A DNA stretch of 64,000 bases from Opitutia bacterium (GCA_016187925.1 JACPIS010000001.1:1-64000), one strand, 5' to 3'. Shown: positions 40,074 to 49,499, counted from the first letter of the stretch. Numbers and translations: made by a program. The notes: generated from the letters alone by a model not told the origin.

Positions 40074-42635
40074 CTATTCCGTCCGCAACGCCGTCATGGG
40101 GCTGACCTTGGTGGCGCGGCGGGCCGGCACGTAGCAGGCGAGCAGAGCGGCCCCGGCGAGCAGAACGATGGAGACGCCGAGGGCGATCGGGTCATAGGGG
40201 CTGACTTGGAACAGGATCGCAGAAAGCACACGCCCGAGCAGGAGCGAAAGGATGAAGCCGACGGAGACTGACACGGCGGTCTGGAGCGCGCCTTGCCGCA
40301 TGATGAGCGCGAAGACGGAGCCGCGATCCGCGCCCAGCGCCATGCGGATGCCGATCTCACGGGTGCGGCGCTCGACGGCGTAAGCCTTGACGCCGTAGAC
40401 GCCGACGACCGCGAGCACGAGCGCGATCAGGCCGAACACTCCGAAAAGCACGGCGCCGAGGCGGACGATCCAGAGGGAGATGCTGCGCTCGAGCAGGTAG
40501 GGGAAGGGCAGGAGCTGGACGACCGGCACCTCGGCATCGGCCGCCCGCAGCTCGCGGCGGAGAGGATCGATGGCGGCGAGCAGCGCCGCGGGATCCTCCG
40601 TGGCGTAGCGGACGGAGAGGAACGCACTGGCGTTGTAGCGCTGGGCGAGCGGGAAGTAGATCCGGCGCCGCGGGCCACCCTCGTCCTGCACCTCGTGGCG
40701 GTGCCGGTTGACGATGCCGACAACCTCGAGGTCGTTCGATGCGCCATCGGTGGGCGCGGCGGTGAATTTCACGTGCTGGCCGAGCGCGTCCTGGTCGGGA
40801 AAGAGTTTCTGGGCGAGACCCTCGTCGATGATGACGACGCGCCGGGAATCCTTGTCCCGCGCCTCGGTCTCGGTGAAGTCGCGGCCGCGCAGGATTTTTA
40901 CGCCGATGCTGGCGAGGTATCCGGGCGTAATGGAACTCTCGACGCCGTTGGCGCCCGGCGCGGGAGCCTTCGGGTCGGCGCTGGCCGGCAGCGGCTGGTT
41001 GAGCGGCATGAGGCGAGCTGTGTTCGTGATGTTGCTGTAGGGCACGAGGGTCGAGAGGCCGGCGGCCTGCACGCCCGGCAGCGTGCGGGCGCGCTCCGCC
41101 AAAGCCGTCATGCGCCGGATGCCTTCCGGTTGCGGAGCGTTGATGAGGGAATAGTCCACCTCGGCCAAAAGGGTGCCGCGCGGATTGAAACCGAGTTCGA
41201 GGTTGCCGGCCTTGAGTGCGCCGCGGAAGAAAAGTCCGGCGCTGAAGAGCAGGACGAGCGAGAGGGTCATCTGCGCCATGACGAGCAGGTGCCGCGGGGC
41301 GAAGAAACGGTTCCAGCGGCCGGTGGTGACGGGTTCGCCGGTCGCGGCCTTCAGGTCGGAGACGACATCGGTGCGGGCCGCCTTCAGAGCGGGCCCCAGG
41401 CTGAAGACGAGGGTGGCGAGCAGGCAGAAAAGGAAGGTGACGGCCAGCACGGTCCCGTCAGGCTGGATGCCGGCGGCGAGGGAGAAATTCATCGAGCTGA
41501 GCAGCGTCGTGAACGAACGCTCAAGCAGGGTGTTCGACCAATAGCTGAGGAGAATGCCGGCCGCACCGCCGAGCACGGCGAGCAGCAGACCCTCGATCAG
41601 CAGCTGGCGGATGATCTGCCAGCGGGTGGCGCCCACGGCGAGGCGCACGGCCATCTCGCGGGCGCGGGCAGTGCCGCGGGCGAGCAGCATGTTGGCGAGA
41701 TTGAGCGAGGCGATGAGCAGGACGACACCCGCCATGGCGATGAGGAGGACGCCGATGAGACCCACGGGGCCGTCATCCTCCGGACCGGTGCTGAGGGAGA
41801 ACTTGCTCGGGACGGTAAGCTGGAGTTCGCGCGTGCCCTTGACGTCGGCGGGCTGGAGGGCCGTGAGGCGCTGCTCGATGACCGGCAGGCGGGACTTGGC
41901 GGTGGCGATGGTCAGCCCCGGTTGGAGGCGGGCGAGGAGGTTAAAGGAGTAATTCTTGGGATGGTTGAGATCACGGACCTCGGAACCGTCGCTGAAGGCC
42001 GCGGCGGTCTGCGCAAAGATGCCGAGCGGCAGGAAAATTTCCGGGGCGACGATCGCGCTGACCCCGGAAAACCCCCGTGGAGCGACGCCCACGACGGTGT
42101 GCGGGTGGCCATTGACGCGCAGGGTGCTGCCGACGAAGTCGGGGCGGCCGCCGAGGCGCTGCCAGAGATTGTAGCTCGCGATGACGACCGGGAGGTTGCT
42201 GTTGGGGCGGGATTCCTCGGCGTTGAAGAAGCGGCCGGCGACGGGGCGCGCGCCCATGAGCGAGAAGAAATTTTCGGAAACAAGGAAGACGAAGCTGCGG
42301 TGCAACTCGCCCGGCTCGCGGCCGATGCCGGCGAGGGTGTAGTTCACGGCGGCGACGTCGGCGAATACGTCGCGGCTCTCGCGCAACGCCACGAACTCGG
42401 TGTGGGAAAACTGGCGGTGCTCGCGCCCGGCGTCCTTGCGGGCGGTGAAGACGAAGACGACCTCCTCGGGCTTTTCGAGGGCGAGCGGCTTGAACAGCAG
42501 GCCGTTGACGAGGGAAAAGATGGCGGAGTTGACGCCGATCGCGAGGGCGAGGGTGCAGACTGCGATGGCGGTGAAGCCGGGGGATTTGCGCAGCAGGCGC
42601 GTGGCGAGACGGAGGTCGGACAGGAGGTTATGCAT
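40074..42635 (-). CDS. ADOP-type FtsX/MacB permease (9 of 10)
   Basis: The 853-residue product starts LRLATRLLRKSPGFTAIAVC. Its first periplasmic domain contains HPHTVVGVAPRGFSGVSAIV and IASYNLWQRLGGRPD, close to the gene at 37374. The core has LASLNLANMLLARGTARARE-type sequence and EMAVRLAVGATRWQ. A second half has EIGIRMALGADRGS and ends VSPMTALRTE. Gap to the upstream ADOP is 120 nt and to the downstream one 96 nt. Confidence 0.93.
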   Translation of the reverse strand: MHNLLSDLRLATRLLRKSPGFTAIAVCTLALAIGVNSAIFSLVNGLLFKPLALEKPEEVVFVFTARKDAGREHRQFSHTEFVALRESRDVFADVAAVNYTLAGIGREPGELHRSFVFLVSENFFSLMGARPVAGRFFNAEESRPNSNLPVVIASYNLWQRLGGRPDFVGSTLRVNGHPHTVVGVAPRGFSGVSAIVAPEIFLPLGIFAQTAAAFSDGSEVRDLNHPKNYSFNLLARLQPGLTIATAKSRLPVIEQRLTALQPADVKGTRELQLTVPSKFSLSTGPEDDGPVGLIGVLLIAMAGVVLLIASLNLANMLLARGTARAREMAVRLAVGATRWQIIRQLLIEGLLLAVLGGAAGILLSYWSNTLLERSFTTLLSSMNFSLAAGIQPDGTVLAVTFLFCLLATLVFSLGPALKAARTDVVSDLKAATGEPVTTGRWNRFFAPRHLLVMAQMTLSLVLLFSAGLFFRGALKAGNLELGFNPRGTLLAEVDYSLINAPQPEGIRRMTALAERARTLPGVQAAGLSTLVPYSNITNTARLMPLNQPLPASADPKAPAPGANGVESSITPGYLASIGVKILRGRDFTETEARDKDSRRVVIIDEGLAQKLFPDQDALGQHVKFTAAPTDGASNDLEVVGIVNRHRHEVQDEGGPRRRIYFPLAQRYNASAFLSVRYATEDPAALLAAIDPLRRELRAADAEVPVVQLLPFPYLLERSISLWIVRLGAVLFGVFGLIALVLAVVGVYGVKAYAVERRTREIGIRMALGADRGSVFALIMRQGALQTAVSVSVGFILSLLLGRVLSAILFQVSPYDPIALGVSIVLLAGAALLACYVPARRATKVSPMTALRTE

Positions 42636-42755
42636 GGAGGCAGGCGGGGTTGGCCAGACCCAACAACACCTCCGCGGCGGGAGAGTTGCAGGAAAATGGT
42701 GGCGATACCGCGGATAGCGGGATGGCCGGAAGCGGGAAACCGTAGCGGTCGACGG

Positions 42756-45155
42756 CTACTCGGCCCGCAGGGCTTCGACCGGGTTGACCTTGGTGGCCCT
42801 CGCTGCCGGCAGCCAGCTGGCGACGAGCCCGATGAGGATCAGCAGTCCGGCGACTGCGGCGAGGCTCAGTGGATCGTGCGGGGAAACTCCGTAGAGCAAG
42901 CTGCCCATCAACCGCGCCAGCCCGAGGCTGGCCAGCAGGCCGAAACCGAGTCCGAAGGCCGCGAGCTTAAGCCCGTGTCCCAGCATCAGGCGCTGCACCG
43001 TCCCGGCCGTGGCGCCGAGCGCCATCCGGATGCCCACCTCGCGGGTACGCTGGCTGACGATGTAGCTGAGCACGCCGTAGAGTCCGATGGCGGCGAGGAG
43101 CAGGGCGAGGCCGGCAAAGACCGAGAGGAGCGTGAGCATGATGCGCTCGTTGGTGACAGTGAGGTCGAACACCTCATCCATCGTGCGCAGGGCGAAGACC
43201 GGCAGCGTCGGCTCCGCTTCGCGCATGGCCGCGCGGATGGAGGAGGCGAGCGGGGCAGGATCCCGCGTGGTGCGCAGGAGGAACGAAACGCCGCCGGGCG
43301 GTGTGCGGTGGTACGGGTAATAAATCTGCACGCGCGTGTCCTGCCCGATGCCGTAATTCTGTACATGGCCGGCCACGCCGATAATGGTCAGGTAGGTCGG
43401 CTGGGTGGGGGAGCCGAAGGCGATGCGCTTGCCGAGGGGGTCCTGCCCGGCGAAATGTTGCTGGGCAAACTTCGTATCGATGATGCATGTGCCGGGCTCG
43501 CCGGCCTTTTCCCGGTCGGTGAACGTGCGGCCGCGCAACAGCGGGATGCGCGCGGTCTCGAAATACGCGGCGCTGGCCGCGTTGTTCTCGGTCGACGGGC
43601 GCTGGCCGGGGCCTGGCTCGGGTTCGCCCTCGACGAGGTAGCTGGTCTGGTTACCGCTGCCGCTCAGCGGCAGGGGATTGGTCAGGGCGACATGCGTGAC
43701 GCCCGGCAGGCTGCGGAGCTTTTCCATCGCGCGGTCGAGCAATTGGGTGCGCTTGGCGGCGTCGGCCCAGTCGCGGCCGGGCATCACGTAGCTGAAGGTG
43801 ACGAGGTGATCGGTCTGCAGGCCGGCATCGGCGCGGTAGAGGTTGAAGATGGTGCGCATCATCAGGCCGCAGGCGAAAAGCAGCACGAGCGTGAGGGCGA
43901 ACTCGCCGGCGACGAGCACCGAGCGCCAGCGGGCATGGACGCCGCTGCCGCTGCGTCCGCCGGCGGCCAGGGCCTCGTTCAGGTTGACGCGCGAACCGAG
44001 GATGGCGGGCACGAGCCCGAACAGGACGGTGACGCCGACGCCGATCAGCACCGAAAAGGCCAGCACGTTGCCATCCATGCCGACCTGGCTGAGGAAAGGC
44101 GAGTTTGCCGGGATGAGGGACTTGATGCCTTGCATCGTGCCGTAGCCGAACAGCAGGCCGAGGGCGGTGCCGGCGAAGCCGAGCAGCAGGCTCTCGGTGA
44201 GTACGAAGCGGATGAGCCGCCGGCGGCTGGCGCCGAGGGCGGCCCGGACGGCGAGCTCGCGCGAGCGCCCGGCGGCGCGGGCGAGGAGGAGATTGGCGAC
44301 GTTGGCGCAGGCGATGAGGAGCACGCCGAACGCGGCGCCGAAGGAAATCCAGACGGCGCTGCGCTGCTGCCCGACGATGCGCTCGACGAGCAGTTGCAGG
44401 CTCACGGTGTCGCCCGTGTTGGTCTGCGGGTAACTCTGCTCGAGTTGCCGGGCGACGGCCGCCATGTCGGCGCGGGCGGCGGCGAGGGAGACGCCGGGCT
44501 TCAGCCGGCCGAGGCCGTACAGTCCCGGATGGTTGCCGCGATCCATGTTCTGCTCGGCGAAGAGCCCGAAGGGCACCCAGACATCGGGATTGTTCGTGGG
44601 CAGGCGGAAGTCCGCGGGCATCACGCCCACGATGGAATAGATCTCGCCGCTGAGCGTCAGCGTCTGACCCAGCACATCGGGCCGGCCGCCGAGCGCGCGC
44701 TGCCAGAAACGCTCGCTGATGACGACCGTGCGCTCGGCGCCGGGCTTGTCCTCCGCGGCGCCGAACCAGCGGCCGAGCTTCGGGGCGACCTCGAGCGCGG
44801 GGAACACGTCGTGGGTGAACATCGCCCCGTTGACCCGCTCGGTCTCGCTCGGGCCGACGTAGTTGAAGCTCTGGCCGCGGAAGACGCCGAGAGCGGTGAA
44901 ACTCTTCTGCCGCTCGCGCCAGTCGAGGAAATTGGGATACGACACCGACATGTTCGGTACCTGGGTCGTATGCTCGCTGAGATAAACCAGCTCCGACGCG
45001 CGCGGCAGCGGCAGCGGTTTGATGAGCAGCGCATTCAGGAAGCTGAACACACCGGAGTTGGCGCCGATGCCGAGGGCGAGGGTGAGCAGGGCCACGCCGG
45101 TGAATCCGGGGGACTTGCGGAGAGAGCGCAGGGCGAACTTCAGGTCGTGGAGCAT
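42756..45155 (-). CDS. ADOP-type FtsX/MacB permease (10 of 10)
   Basis: The 799-residue product starts LKFALRSLRKSPGFTGVALL. First periplasmic domain: VSYPNFLDWRERQKSFTALG, ISERFWQRALGGRP and YSIVGVMPADF. Core: ACANVANLLLARAAGRSREL with ELAVRAALGASRRR. Second half: EVGIRMALGATAGTVQRLML, ending VNPVEALRAE. It is nearest to the HlyD and ATPase genes upstream, but a strong intrinsic terminator (45385-45417) lies between them. The 229 nt from 45156 to 45384 hold no gene and no sigma-54 or obvious sigma-70 promoter that I can see. Confidence 0.93.
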   Translation of the reverse strand: MLHDLKFALRSLRKSPGFTGVALLTLALGIGANSGVFSFLNALLIKPLPLPRASELVYLSEHTTQVPNMSVSYPNFLDWRERQKSFTALGVFRGQSFNYVGPSETERVNGAMFTHDVFPALEVAPKLGRWFGAAEDKPGAERTVVISERFWQRALGGRPDVLGQTLTLSGEIYSIVGVMPADFRLPTNNPDVWVPFGLFAEQNMDRGNHPGLYGLGRLKPGVSLAAARADMAAVARQLEQSYPQTNTGDTVSLQLLVERIVGQQRSAVWISFGAAFGVLLIACANVANLLLARAAGRSRELAVRAALGASRRRLIRFVLTESLLLGFAGTALGLLFGYGTMQGIKSLIPANSPFLSQVGMDGNVLAFSVLIGVGVTVLFGLVPAILGSRVNLNEALAAGGRSGSGVHARWRSVLVAGEFALTLVLLFACGLMMRTIFNLYRADAGLQTDHLVTFSYVMPGRDWADAAKRTQLLDRAMEKLRSLPGVTHVALTNPLPLSGSGNQTSYLVEGEPEPGPGQRPSTENNAASAAYFETARIPLLRGRTFTDREKAGEPGTCIIDTKFAQQHFAGQDPLGKRIAFGSPTQPTYLTIIGVAGHVQNYGIGQDTRVQIYYPYHRTPPGGVSFLLRTTRDPAPLASSIRAAMREAEPTLPVFALRTMDEVFDLTVTNERIMLTLLSVFAGLALLLAAIGLYGVLSYIVSQRTREVGIRMALGATAGTVQRLMLGHGLKLAAFGLGFGLLASLGLARLMGSLLYGVSPHDPLSLAAVAGLLILIGLVASWLPAARATKVNPVEALRAE

Positions 45156-45384
45156 GGGCGCGGGGGTTGAAGTTTCGTTCGCGGGTGCACGTACGCACCG
45201 GCCGGCCGGGTGGCGATGTCTCTCAAGAACTCCGGTCGGCGCGCAAGGTTACCGGAAAAAATCGTCCCGGCGCGGGGGCCGGTGGGATTCGTGGGATGGG
45301 AAAATTCTCCCGACCTTTCTTCCGTTCAGCAGATCGGGCGGGGCTCGAGCTGGCGGTGGCGGGAAGAAGGGTCGGGAGGCGTGG

Positions 45385-45417
45385 AAAACAAAAAGCGCGG
45401 CGGATGTACCGCCGCGC
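45385..45417 (-). terminator. Intrinsic terminator after the ABC ATPase gene
   Basis: GCGCGGCGG and CCGCCGCGC form a perfect 9-bp stem with loop ATGTA. On the minus strand the stem is followed by TTTTTGTTTTCC. This is the clearest terminator in the ADOP regions and separates the HlyD-ATPase unit from the three ADOPs that follow. Confidence 0.85.
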
Positions 45418-45429
45418 GAAGAAATGACT

Positions 45430-46128
45430 TTAAACCTCGACCTGCTCCTCGACGACGCGGCCGTCGAAGACGTGGATCGTGCGGTCGGCGTTCTTGGCGA
45501 AACGGGCGTCGTGCGTGACCATGACGATGGTCGAGCCAGAGCGGTGGAGGGCGCGGAGCAGCTCCATCACGGCGTCGCCGTTCTTCGAGTCGAGGTTGCC
45601 CGTGGGCTCGTCGGCGAGCAGGACGGCGGGCGAGCCGGCGAGGGCGCGGGCGACCGCGACGCGCTGCTGTTGACCGCCGGAGAGCTGGGAGGGGAGATGC
45701 TTGGCGCGGTGGCCCATGCCGACCTTTTCGAGCGCCTCGGTGACGCGCTGTTTGCGCTCGTTGGCGGGCATGCCGCGGTAGGTGAGCGGGAGCTCGACGT
45801 TCTCATAGACCGTGAGATCGCCGATGAGATTGAACGACTGGAAAATGAAACCGATCTCGCGGTTGCGGATGCGGGCGCGCTCGGGGAGCGTCAGGCCGTG
45901 CACCGGGCGGCCGTTCAGGTAATAGGTGCCGTCCGACGGCGTATCGAGCAGGCCGAGGATGGAAAGGAGGGTGGACTTGCCGCAACCGGACGGGCCGGCG
46001 ATGGAGACGTATTCACCCTTGCGGATGTCCATGTGGATGCCGGAGAGGGCGTGGGTCTCAACTTCGTCGGTCAGGAAGACCTTGGTGACGCCTTCGAGTT
46101 TGATGAGCGAGCTGTTGTCGGTGGTCAT
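45430..46128 (-). CDS. MacB/LolD-type ABC transporter ATPase
   Basis: The 232-residue ATPase has Walker A GPSGCGKST, Q-loop FIFQSFNLIGDLTVYEN, signature [15 protein letters not shown], Walker [14 protein letters not shown] and H-loop VTHDARFAKNA. It belongs to the group that works with FtsX-fold permeases. It lies 176 nt downstream of the HlyD-type adaptor and is followed by an intrinsic terminator, then three ADOPs. The adaptor-ATPase pair with separate permeases suggests this ATPase may serve several ADOPs. Confidence 0.94.
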   Translation of the reverse strand: MTTDNSSLIKLEGVTKVFLTDEVETHALSGIHMDIRKGEYVSIAGPSGCGKSTLLSILGLLDTPSDGTYYLNGRPVHGLTLPERARIRNREIGFIFQSFNLIGDLTVYENVELPLTYRGMPANERKQRVTEALEKVGMGHRAKHLPSQLSGGQQQRVAVARALAGSPAVLLADEPTGNLDSKNGDAVMELLRALHRSGSTIVMVTHDARFAKNADRTIHVFDGRVVEEQVEV

Positions 46129-46190
46129 AAGGGAGTCGGATCAGGGGTGATGGGTGGAAAACACGCGGGAACGGGAAAGGTTACAGAAAG

Positions 46191-46262
46191 TTACGCGTTG
46201 CCGCCGTCATCGGTGGCGATGAGGAGGCTGAGCAGGGAAAGGACGATGACGGTGGCGACCAT
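46191..46262 (-). CDS. Possible 23-residue hydrophobic peptide
   Basis: The reading frame encodes MVATVIVLSLLSLLIATDDG plus GNA: one short hydrophobic helix and an acidic tail, ending TAA. It fills the unusually long gap (176 nt) between the HlyD and ATPase genes. Single-helix peptides of this size occasionally regulate transporters. There is no Shine-Dalgarno sequence, and a chance frame is quite possible. Confidence 0.3.
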   Translation of the reverse strand: MVATVIVLSLLSLLIATDDGGNA

Positions 46263-46304
46263 GAAGGTGGATGGTATCGGTAGAGAGCGTCGCAGGCGGT
46301 AGAG

Positions 46305-47558
46305 TTAGTTCAGGCGGATGCGGTCGTTGGCGTCCCACTGGGACATGTCGGAGAGGATGACCTTGTCGCCGGGCTGGAGGCCTTGGACGATCTCGATGGT
46401 GTTGACCGAGCTGCGGCCGAGCTGGACCTGGGTGCGGACGGCGTCGGCGCCGTTCTCGGCGAGCTTGAAGATGCCGACGGTGCTCTTCTCCTGCCCGAAG
46501 GCCGGGCGACCGACGAAGATGACGTCGTTGAGGCGCTCGAGTTCGATCGTGCCGTCGACCGAGAGGTCGGGGCGGGCGCCCTTGGGCAGTTCGCCGGTGA
46601 GAGTGACGTCGACGGTGACGGTGCCGTTTTGCACGGCGGGATCGATGCGGGCCACGCGGCCCTCGACGATGCCGTTGCGGGTGTCGACCGAGGCGACCTG
46701 GCCGATGGCGATGTCCTTGGCCTGGGTCTCCGCGATGCGGACCTCGGCCTTGAGCTTGGTCGGGTCGGCGACGCGGGCGAGATTGGTGCCGGGCTGGACC
46801 TGAGCGCCGACCTCGACGGGGAGGGCGGAGAGCACGCCGCTCATGCTCGAGCGTACCTTGAGGGCTTCGAGTTCGTCCTGGCGGAGCTTGGCGAGCGAGC
46901 GCAGGCGCTCGACCTCGGCCTCCTGCACGGCGAGCTGCGGCTTGATGGAGTCCTTGGCGAAGGCGTAGCGCTTCTGCTCGATCTCGTGCCGGGTGGCGGC
47001 CTCGGTGGCGTTGACCTTCGAGAGCTTGAGTTGCACGGGCGAGACGAGGCCGTCCTTGAAGAGTTCGTCGTTCACCTCGGCGGTGAGGCGGGCCTGCTCG
47101 TAGGTGGAGCGGGCGTTGGCGGCGGTCGACTCGGCGGCGAGCAGCTGGCTCTCCAGTTGGACGCGGAGATTGGCGAGCTGGGCTTCGGCGGCGCGGAGTT
47201 GGGAGAGGGCGTTGGCGGCGCCGGATTCGACGTCGGGGTTGCTCAGCTCAAGGATGAGGCTGCCGGGCTCGACGATGGCGCCGGGGCGGAGGACGATCTT
47301 GTCCACGCGGCCCTGCGTGCGGGCGGCGATCCAGCGGATCTCCTCGGGGACCAGCGTGCCGAGACCGCGGACTTGGCGGACCATCGGGCCGCGCTTGACG
47401 GTATCGATCCACACGAGGTTGCGCTCGACCGTGGGCGCGGCGGGCTTCAGGCGCGCCAGCAGAACGGTGATGCCGATGAGAACGACACCGGCGATGACGC
47501 CGTAAATGATGCGCTTCTTGCGTTTTTCTTTTGCTACGTTGGGGCGGGCGATATCCAT
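46305..47558 (-). CDS. HlyD/MacA-type periplasmic adaptor (membrane fusion protein)
   Basis: The 417-residue adaptor is anchored by one N-terminal helix (RIIYGVIAGVVLIGITVLLA, about 15-36). It has a biotinyl-lipoyl half-motif (GRVDKIVLRPGAIVEPGSLI), a long coiled-coil hairpin (about 110-245) and the second lipoyl half (SGVLSALPVEVGAQVQPGTN). A beta-barrel follows and a membrane-proximal end (VEIVQGLQPGDKVI-like, TIEIVQGLQPGDKV). Such proteins link an inner membrane pump to a TolC channel. The start at 47558 was chosen because the sigma-54 promoter at 47589-47603 predicts transcription from about 47577, and upstream codons do not look protein-like. It probably pairs with the ATPase at 45430 and the ADOPs. 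Confidence 0.93.
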   Translation of the reverse strand: MDIARPNVAKEKRKKRIIYGVIAGVVLIGITVLLARLKPAAPTVERNLVWIDTVKRGPMVRQVRGLGTLVPEEIRWIAARTQGRVDKIVLRPGAIVEPGSLILELSNPDVESGAANALSQLRAAEAQLANLRVQLESQLLAAESTAANARSTYEQARLTAEVNDELFKDGLVSPVQLKLSKVNATEAATRHEIEQKRYAFAKDSIKPQLAVQEAEVERLRSLAKLRQDELEALKVRSSMSGVLSALPVEVGAQVQPGTNLARVADPTKLKAEVRIAETQAKDIAIGQVASVDTRNGIVEGRVARIDPAVQNGTVTVDVTLTGELPKGARPDLSVDGTIELERLNDVIFVGRPAFGQEKSTVGIFKLAENGADAVRTQVQLGRSSVNTIEIVQGLQPGDKVILSDMSQWDANDRIRLN

Positions 47559-47588
47559 GCGGGTAAATGGGAAATTTCCCCCACTAAC

Positions 47589-47603
47589 GCAGTGCTCGTG
47601 CCA
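47589..47603 (-). promoter_or_regulatory. Sigma-54 promoter of the HlyD-ATPase unit
   Basis: The minus strand reads TGGCACGAGCACTGC, GG-N10-GC intact. The predicted start is near 47577, leaving a 19-nt leader. Confidence 0.82.
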
Positions 47604-47700
47604 ATCGCCAGCCAAGCTCTAAACCGTTGGGTGCTAACTCGAAATAAAAAGCAACGCTTTGGCTCGATAACTCGGCCAGAGCGAAGCCGGGATGTGGCGA

Positions 47701-47714
47701 TCCCGGAAATGGGA
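47701..47714. promoter_or_regulatory. Upstream activator site TCCC-N6-GGGA (HlyD-ATPase unit)
   Basis: TCCCGGAAATGGGA is centred about 130 bp upstream of the predicted start, 23 bp from the stop codon of the sensor kinase gene. Confidence 0.75.
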
Positions 47715-47736
47715 TGCCGCTCGCGCGCGGTGGGAG

Positions 47737-49065
47737 CTACGCCGGCAGCCGCATCCGCGCGATGCAACCGGTGGCGCCTTCGCGGTTTTCCAAGGTCAGC
47801 GCGCCGCCGTGATTCTCGGCGATCTGCCGGCACAGCACGAGGCCGATGCCGGAGCCCGAGGGCTTGGTGGTGAAGAACGGCACGAAGAGATTCTGCGAGT
47901 TGGCGAGACCGGGACCGTCGTCCTCGATGAAAATTTCCAACGCACCGGGCGTCCGGCGCCAGCCGAGCCGTACGCCGCCGCGGGTTTCGAGGGTGGCGTC
48001 GACGGCGTTCTTGATGAGATTGATTACGGCCTGCTCGACTTGGGCCGCGTCGATCTGGGCGGTGAGCTCCGGTCCTTCGACGACCTGCACCGGCACGCGC
48101 GTCTCGAGCGAGGCGATGCGGCGCAGCAGCGGGGCGATTTCCGTCGGCAGCTTCGTGGGCGTCGGCAGCTTGGCGAGCCGCGCGTAGGCTTGCATGAACT
48201 TGTTCAATCCCTCGGCGCGCGCCTCGATGATCTCCAGTCCGCCGCGCATGTCGTCCTCCCAGTCGGCGGGTTTTTGCGGACGGCGGAGCATCGTGGTGAG
48301 CGAGCCGGCGATCGATTTGATGGGCGCGAGGGAGTTGTTGAGCTCGTGCCCGATGACGCGCACGAGGCGCTGCCAGGCCTTCAATTCCTCCTCGCGCAAC
48401 GGCTGGCTGAGGTCGGCGATGACGACGAGCGAGTGGGGCAGGCCGCCCTCGCGGAATACCGTGCGGCGCATGCCCCAGCGTCCGGCGCCGCCGGGGAAGG
48501 TGCGGTTGAGCACGCGCGTCGGCTCGCCCGCGAGGCAGTCGAGGAGGTCCAACTCGCCGGCCTGGCGGCCGAGGATGCGCTCGGCCGGTTGGGCCAGCAG
48601 TTCCTGGCCGGCGTGGTTGACGAGCCGCAGCGTGCCGTTGCCGTCGAAGGCGAAGATGGCGACGTCGATCTCCTCCATGACCGTGCGCAGCAGCGCCGTC
48701 GCTTCGAGCGCGCCGAGCCGCTGCTCCTGCAGCACGCCGCCCAGCATGTTGATCTCCGACATCACGTCGCCGAGCGGCTCGTCGCGGTTGGCGCCGCGGG
48801 CGCGGGTGGAGAAGTCGCCCTCGCGCAGCGCGGTGAGCAGGTTGGCCATGGTCTGCAGCGGGCGCGTGACGATTTCGCGGACGAAGAGCGAGTAGCCGAT
48901 CCAGAACCCGACGATGAGGAGGCCGAGCGTCCAGTATTCCTTGGGGCTGAAGTCGCGCGTCAGGAGCAGCCAGACGGAAACGACGACCGCCGGCAGGCCG
49001 GAGAGCAGCGTGTAGAGGAACACGCGTTGCTCATGCGCGAGCCGGCGTTGTTTTCTGGAGGGCAT
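47737..49065 (-). CDS. NtrY-like membrane sensor histidine kinase
   Basis: The 442-residue kinase has two N-terminal helices (about 14-34 and 43-63) separated by only a short loop, so it senses within the membrane, not through a large periplasmic domain. A HAMP segment follows (RPLQTMANLLTALREGDFST), then a PAS domain (about 125-200; IFAFDGNGTLRLVNHAGQEL). The HisKA motif is VIGHELNNSLAPIKSIAGSL, typical of NtrY/NtrB-like partners of sigma-54 regulators. The HATPase has IEDDGPGL and GSGIGLVLCRQIAENHG. It lies downstream of the response regulator, with the four-helix-bundle gene between. The obvious partner is that regulator. Confidence 0.92.
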   Translation of the reverse strand: MPSRKQRRLAHEQRVFLYTLLSGLPAVVVSVWLLLTRDFSPKEYWTLGLLIVGFWIGYSLFVREIVTRPLQTMANLLTALREGDFSTRARGANRDEPLGDVMSEINMLGGVLQEQRLGALEATALLRTVMEEIDVAIFAFDGNGTLRLVNHAGQELLAQPAERILGRQAGELDLLDCLAGEPTRVLNRTFPGGAGRWGMRRTVFREGGLPHSLVVIADLSQPLREEELKAWQRLVRVIGHELNNSLAPIKSIAGSLTTMLRRPQKPADWEDDMRGGLEIIEARAEGLNKFMQAYARLAKLPTPTKLPTEIAPLLRRIASLETRVPVQVVEGPELTAQIDAAQVEQAVINLIKNAVDATLETRGGVRLGWRRTPGALEIFIEDDGPGLANSQNLFVPFFTTKPSGSGIGLVLCRQIAENHGGALTLENREGATGCIARMRLPA

Positions 49066-49089
49066 CAGGAAGGCGATGAGCGGAAAGCT

Positions 49090-49443
49090 TCAGGCTTTAA
49101 GCTTCTTGATGAAGCTCCCGCGCATCCGCCGTATTTCGTAGATTTCGGTCGCAACGGGTTTCGATTGCTTGGCCGACAAGTACCCCAGCTCGGCCGCCAG
49201 CAGGATGAAGTAGTCGAGCTCGCACGCCGATCCGAGTGCGATGTTCAGGAAGCGTTTCAATTCGGCATCACCGTCGCGCCCGCAACCTTCGGCGATGTTG
49301 GCCGGAATGGAAGCGGCGGCCCGGCGCATCTGGCTGGTGAGCCCGAAAAGCTCTTCCTTCGGGAACAACTGTGTTCCCCGGTAGATTTCGAGCGTCAGCG
49401 CATGGCTGCGCTGCCAGACGAGGATTTCCCGGTAATCTTTCAC
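49090..49443 (-). CDS. Four-helix-bundle protein (23S rRNA intervening-sequence protein family)
   Basis: The 117-residue product begins MKDYREILVWQRSHALTLEI and has the family markers QMRRAAASIPANIAEGCGR and FLNIALGSACELDYFILLA. This matches the S23/IVS four-helix-bundle family (also related to Avd of diversity-generating retroelements). The family is best known from intervening sequences in 23S rRNA genes; most members have no known function. Here it is wedged between the response regulator and its kinase. The flanks are rich in AAGCTT-containing short repeats (49083-49104 and 49470-49492) and AT-richer than the genes around, which suggests it arrived as a small insertion. No reverse transcriptase or 23S rRNA is near. 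Confidence 0.88.
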   Translation of the reverse strand: MKDYREILVWQRSHALTLEIYRGTQLFPKEELFGLTSQMRRAAASIPANIAEGCGRDGDAELKRFLNIALGSACELDYFILLAAELGYLSAKQSKPVATEIYEIRRMRGSFIKKLKA

Positions 49444-49499
49444 GCGGGCAGAGTGAGCGGAGCTGCTTACGGCTTAAAGCTTATTGCTTAGAGCTGAGG

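Noticed and set aside
40293-45170. A 1625-codon open frame on the plus strand, and similar long frames opposite most ADOPs
   Set aside because: These are antisense shadows of the ADOP genes, caused by high GC and codon bias. Composition is Gly/Glu/Arg/Ala-rich, with no recognisable domains.
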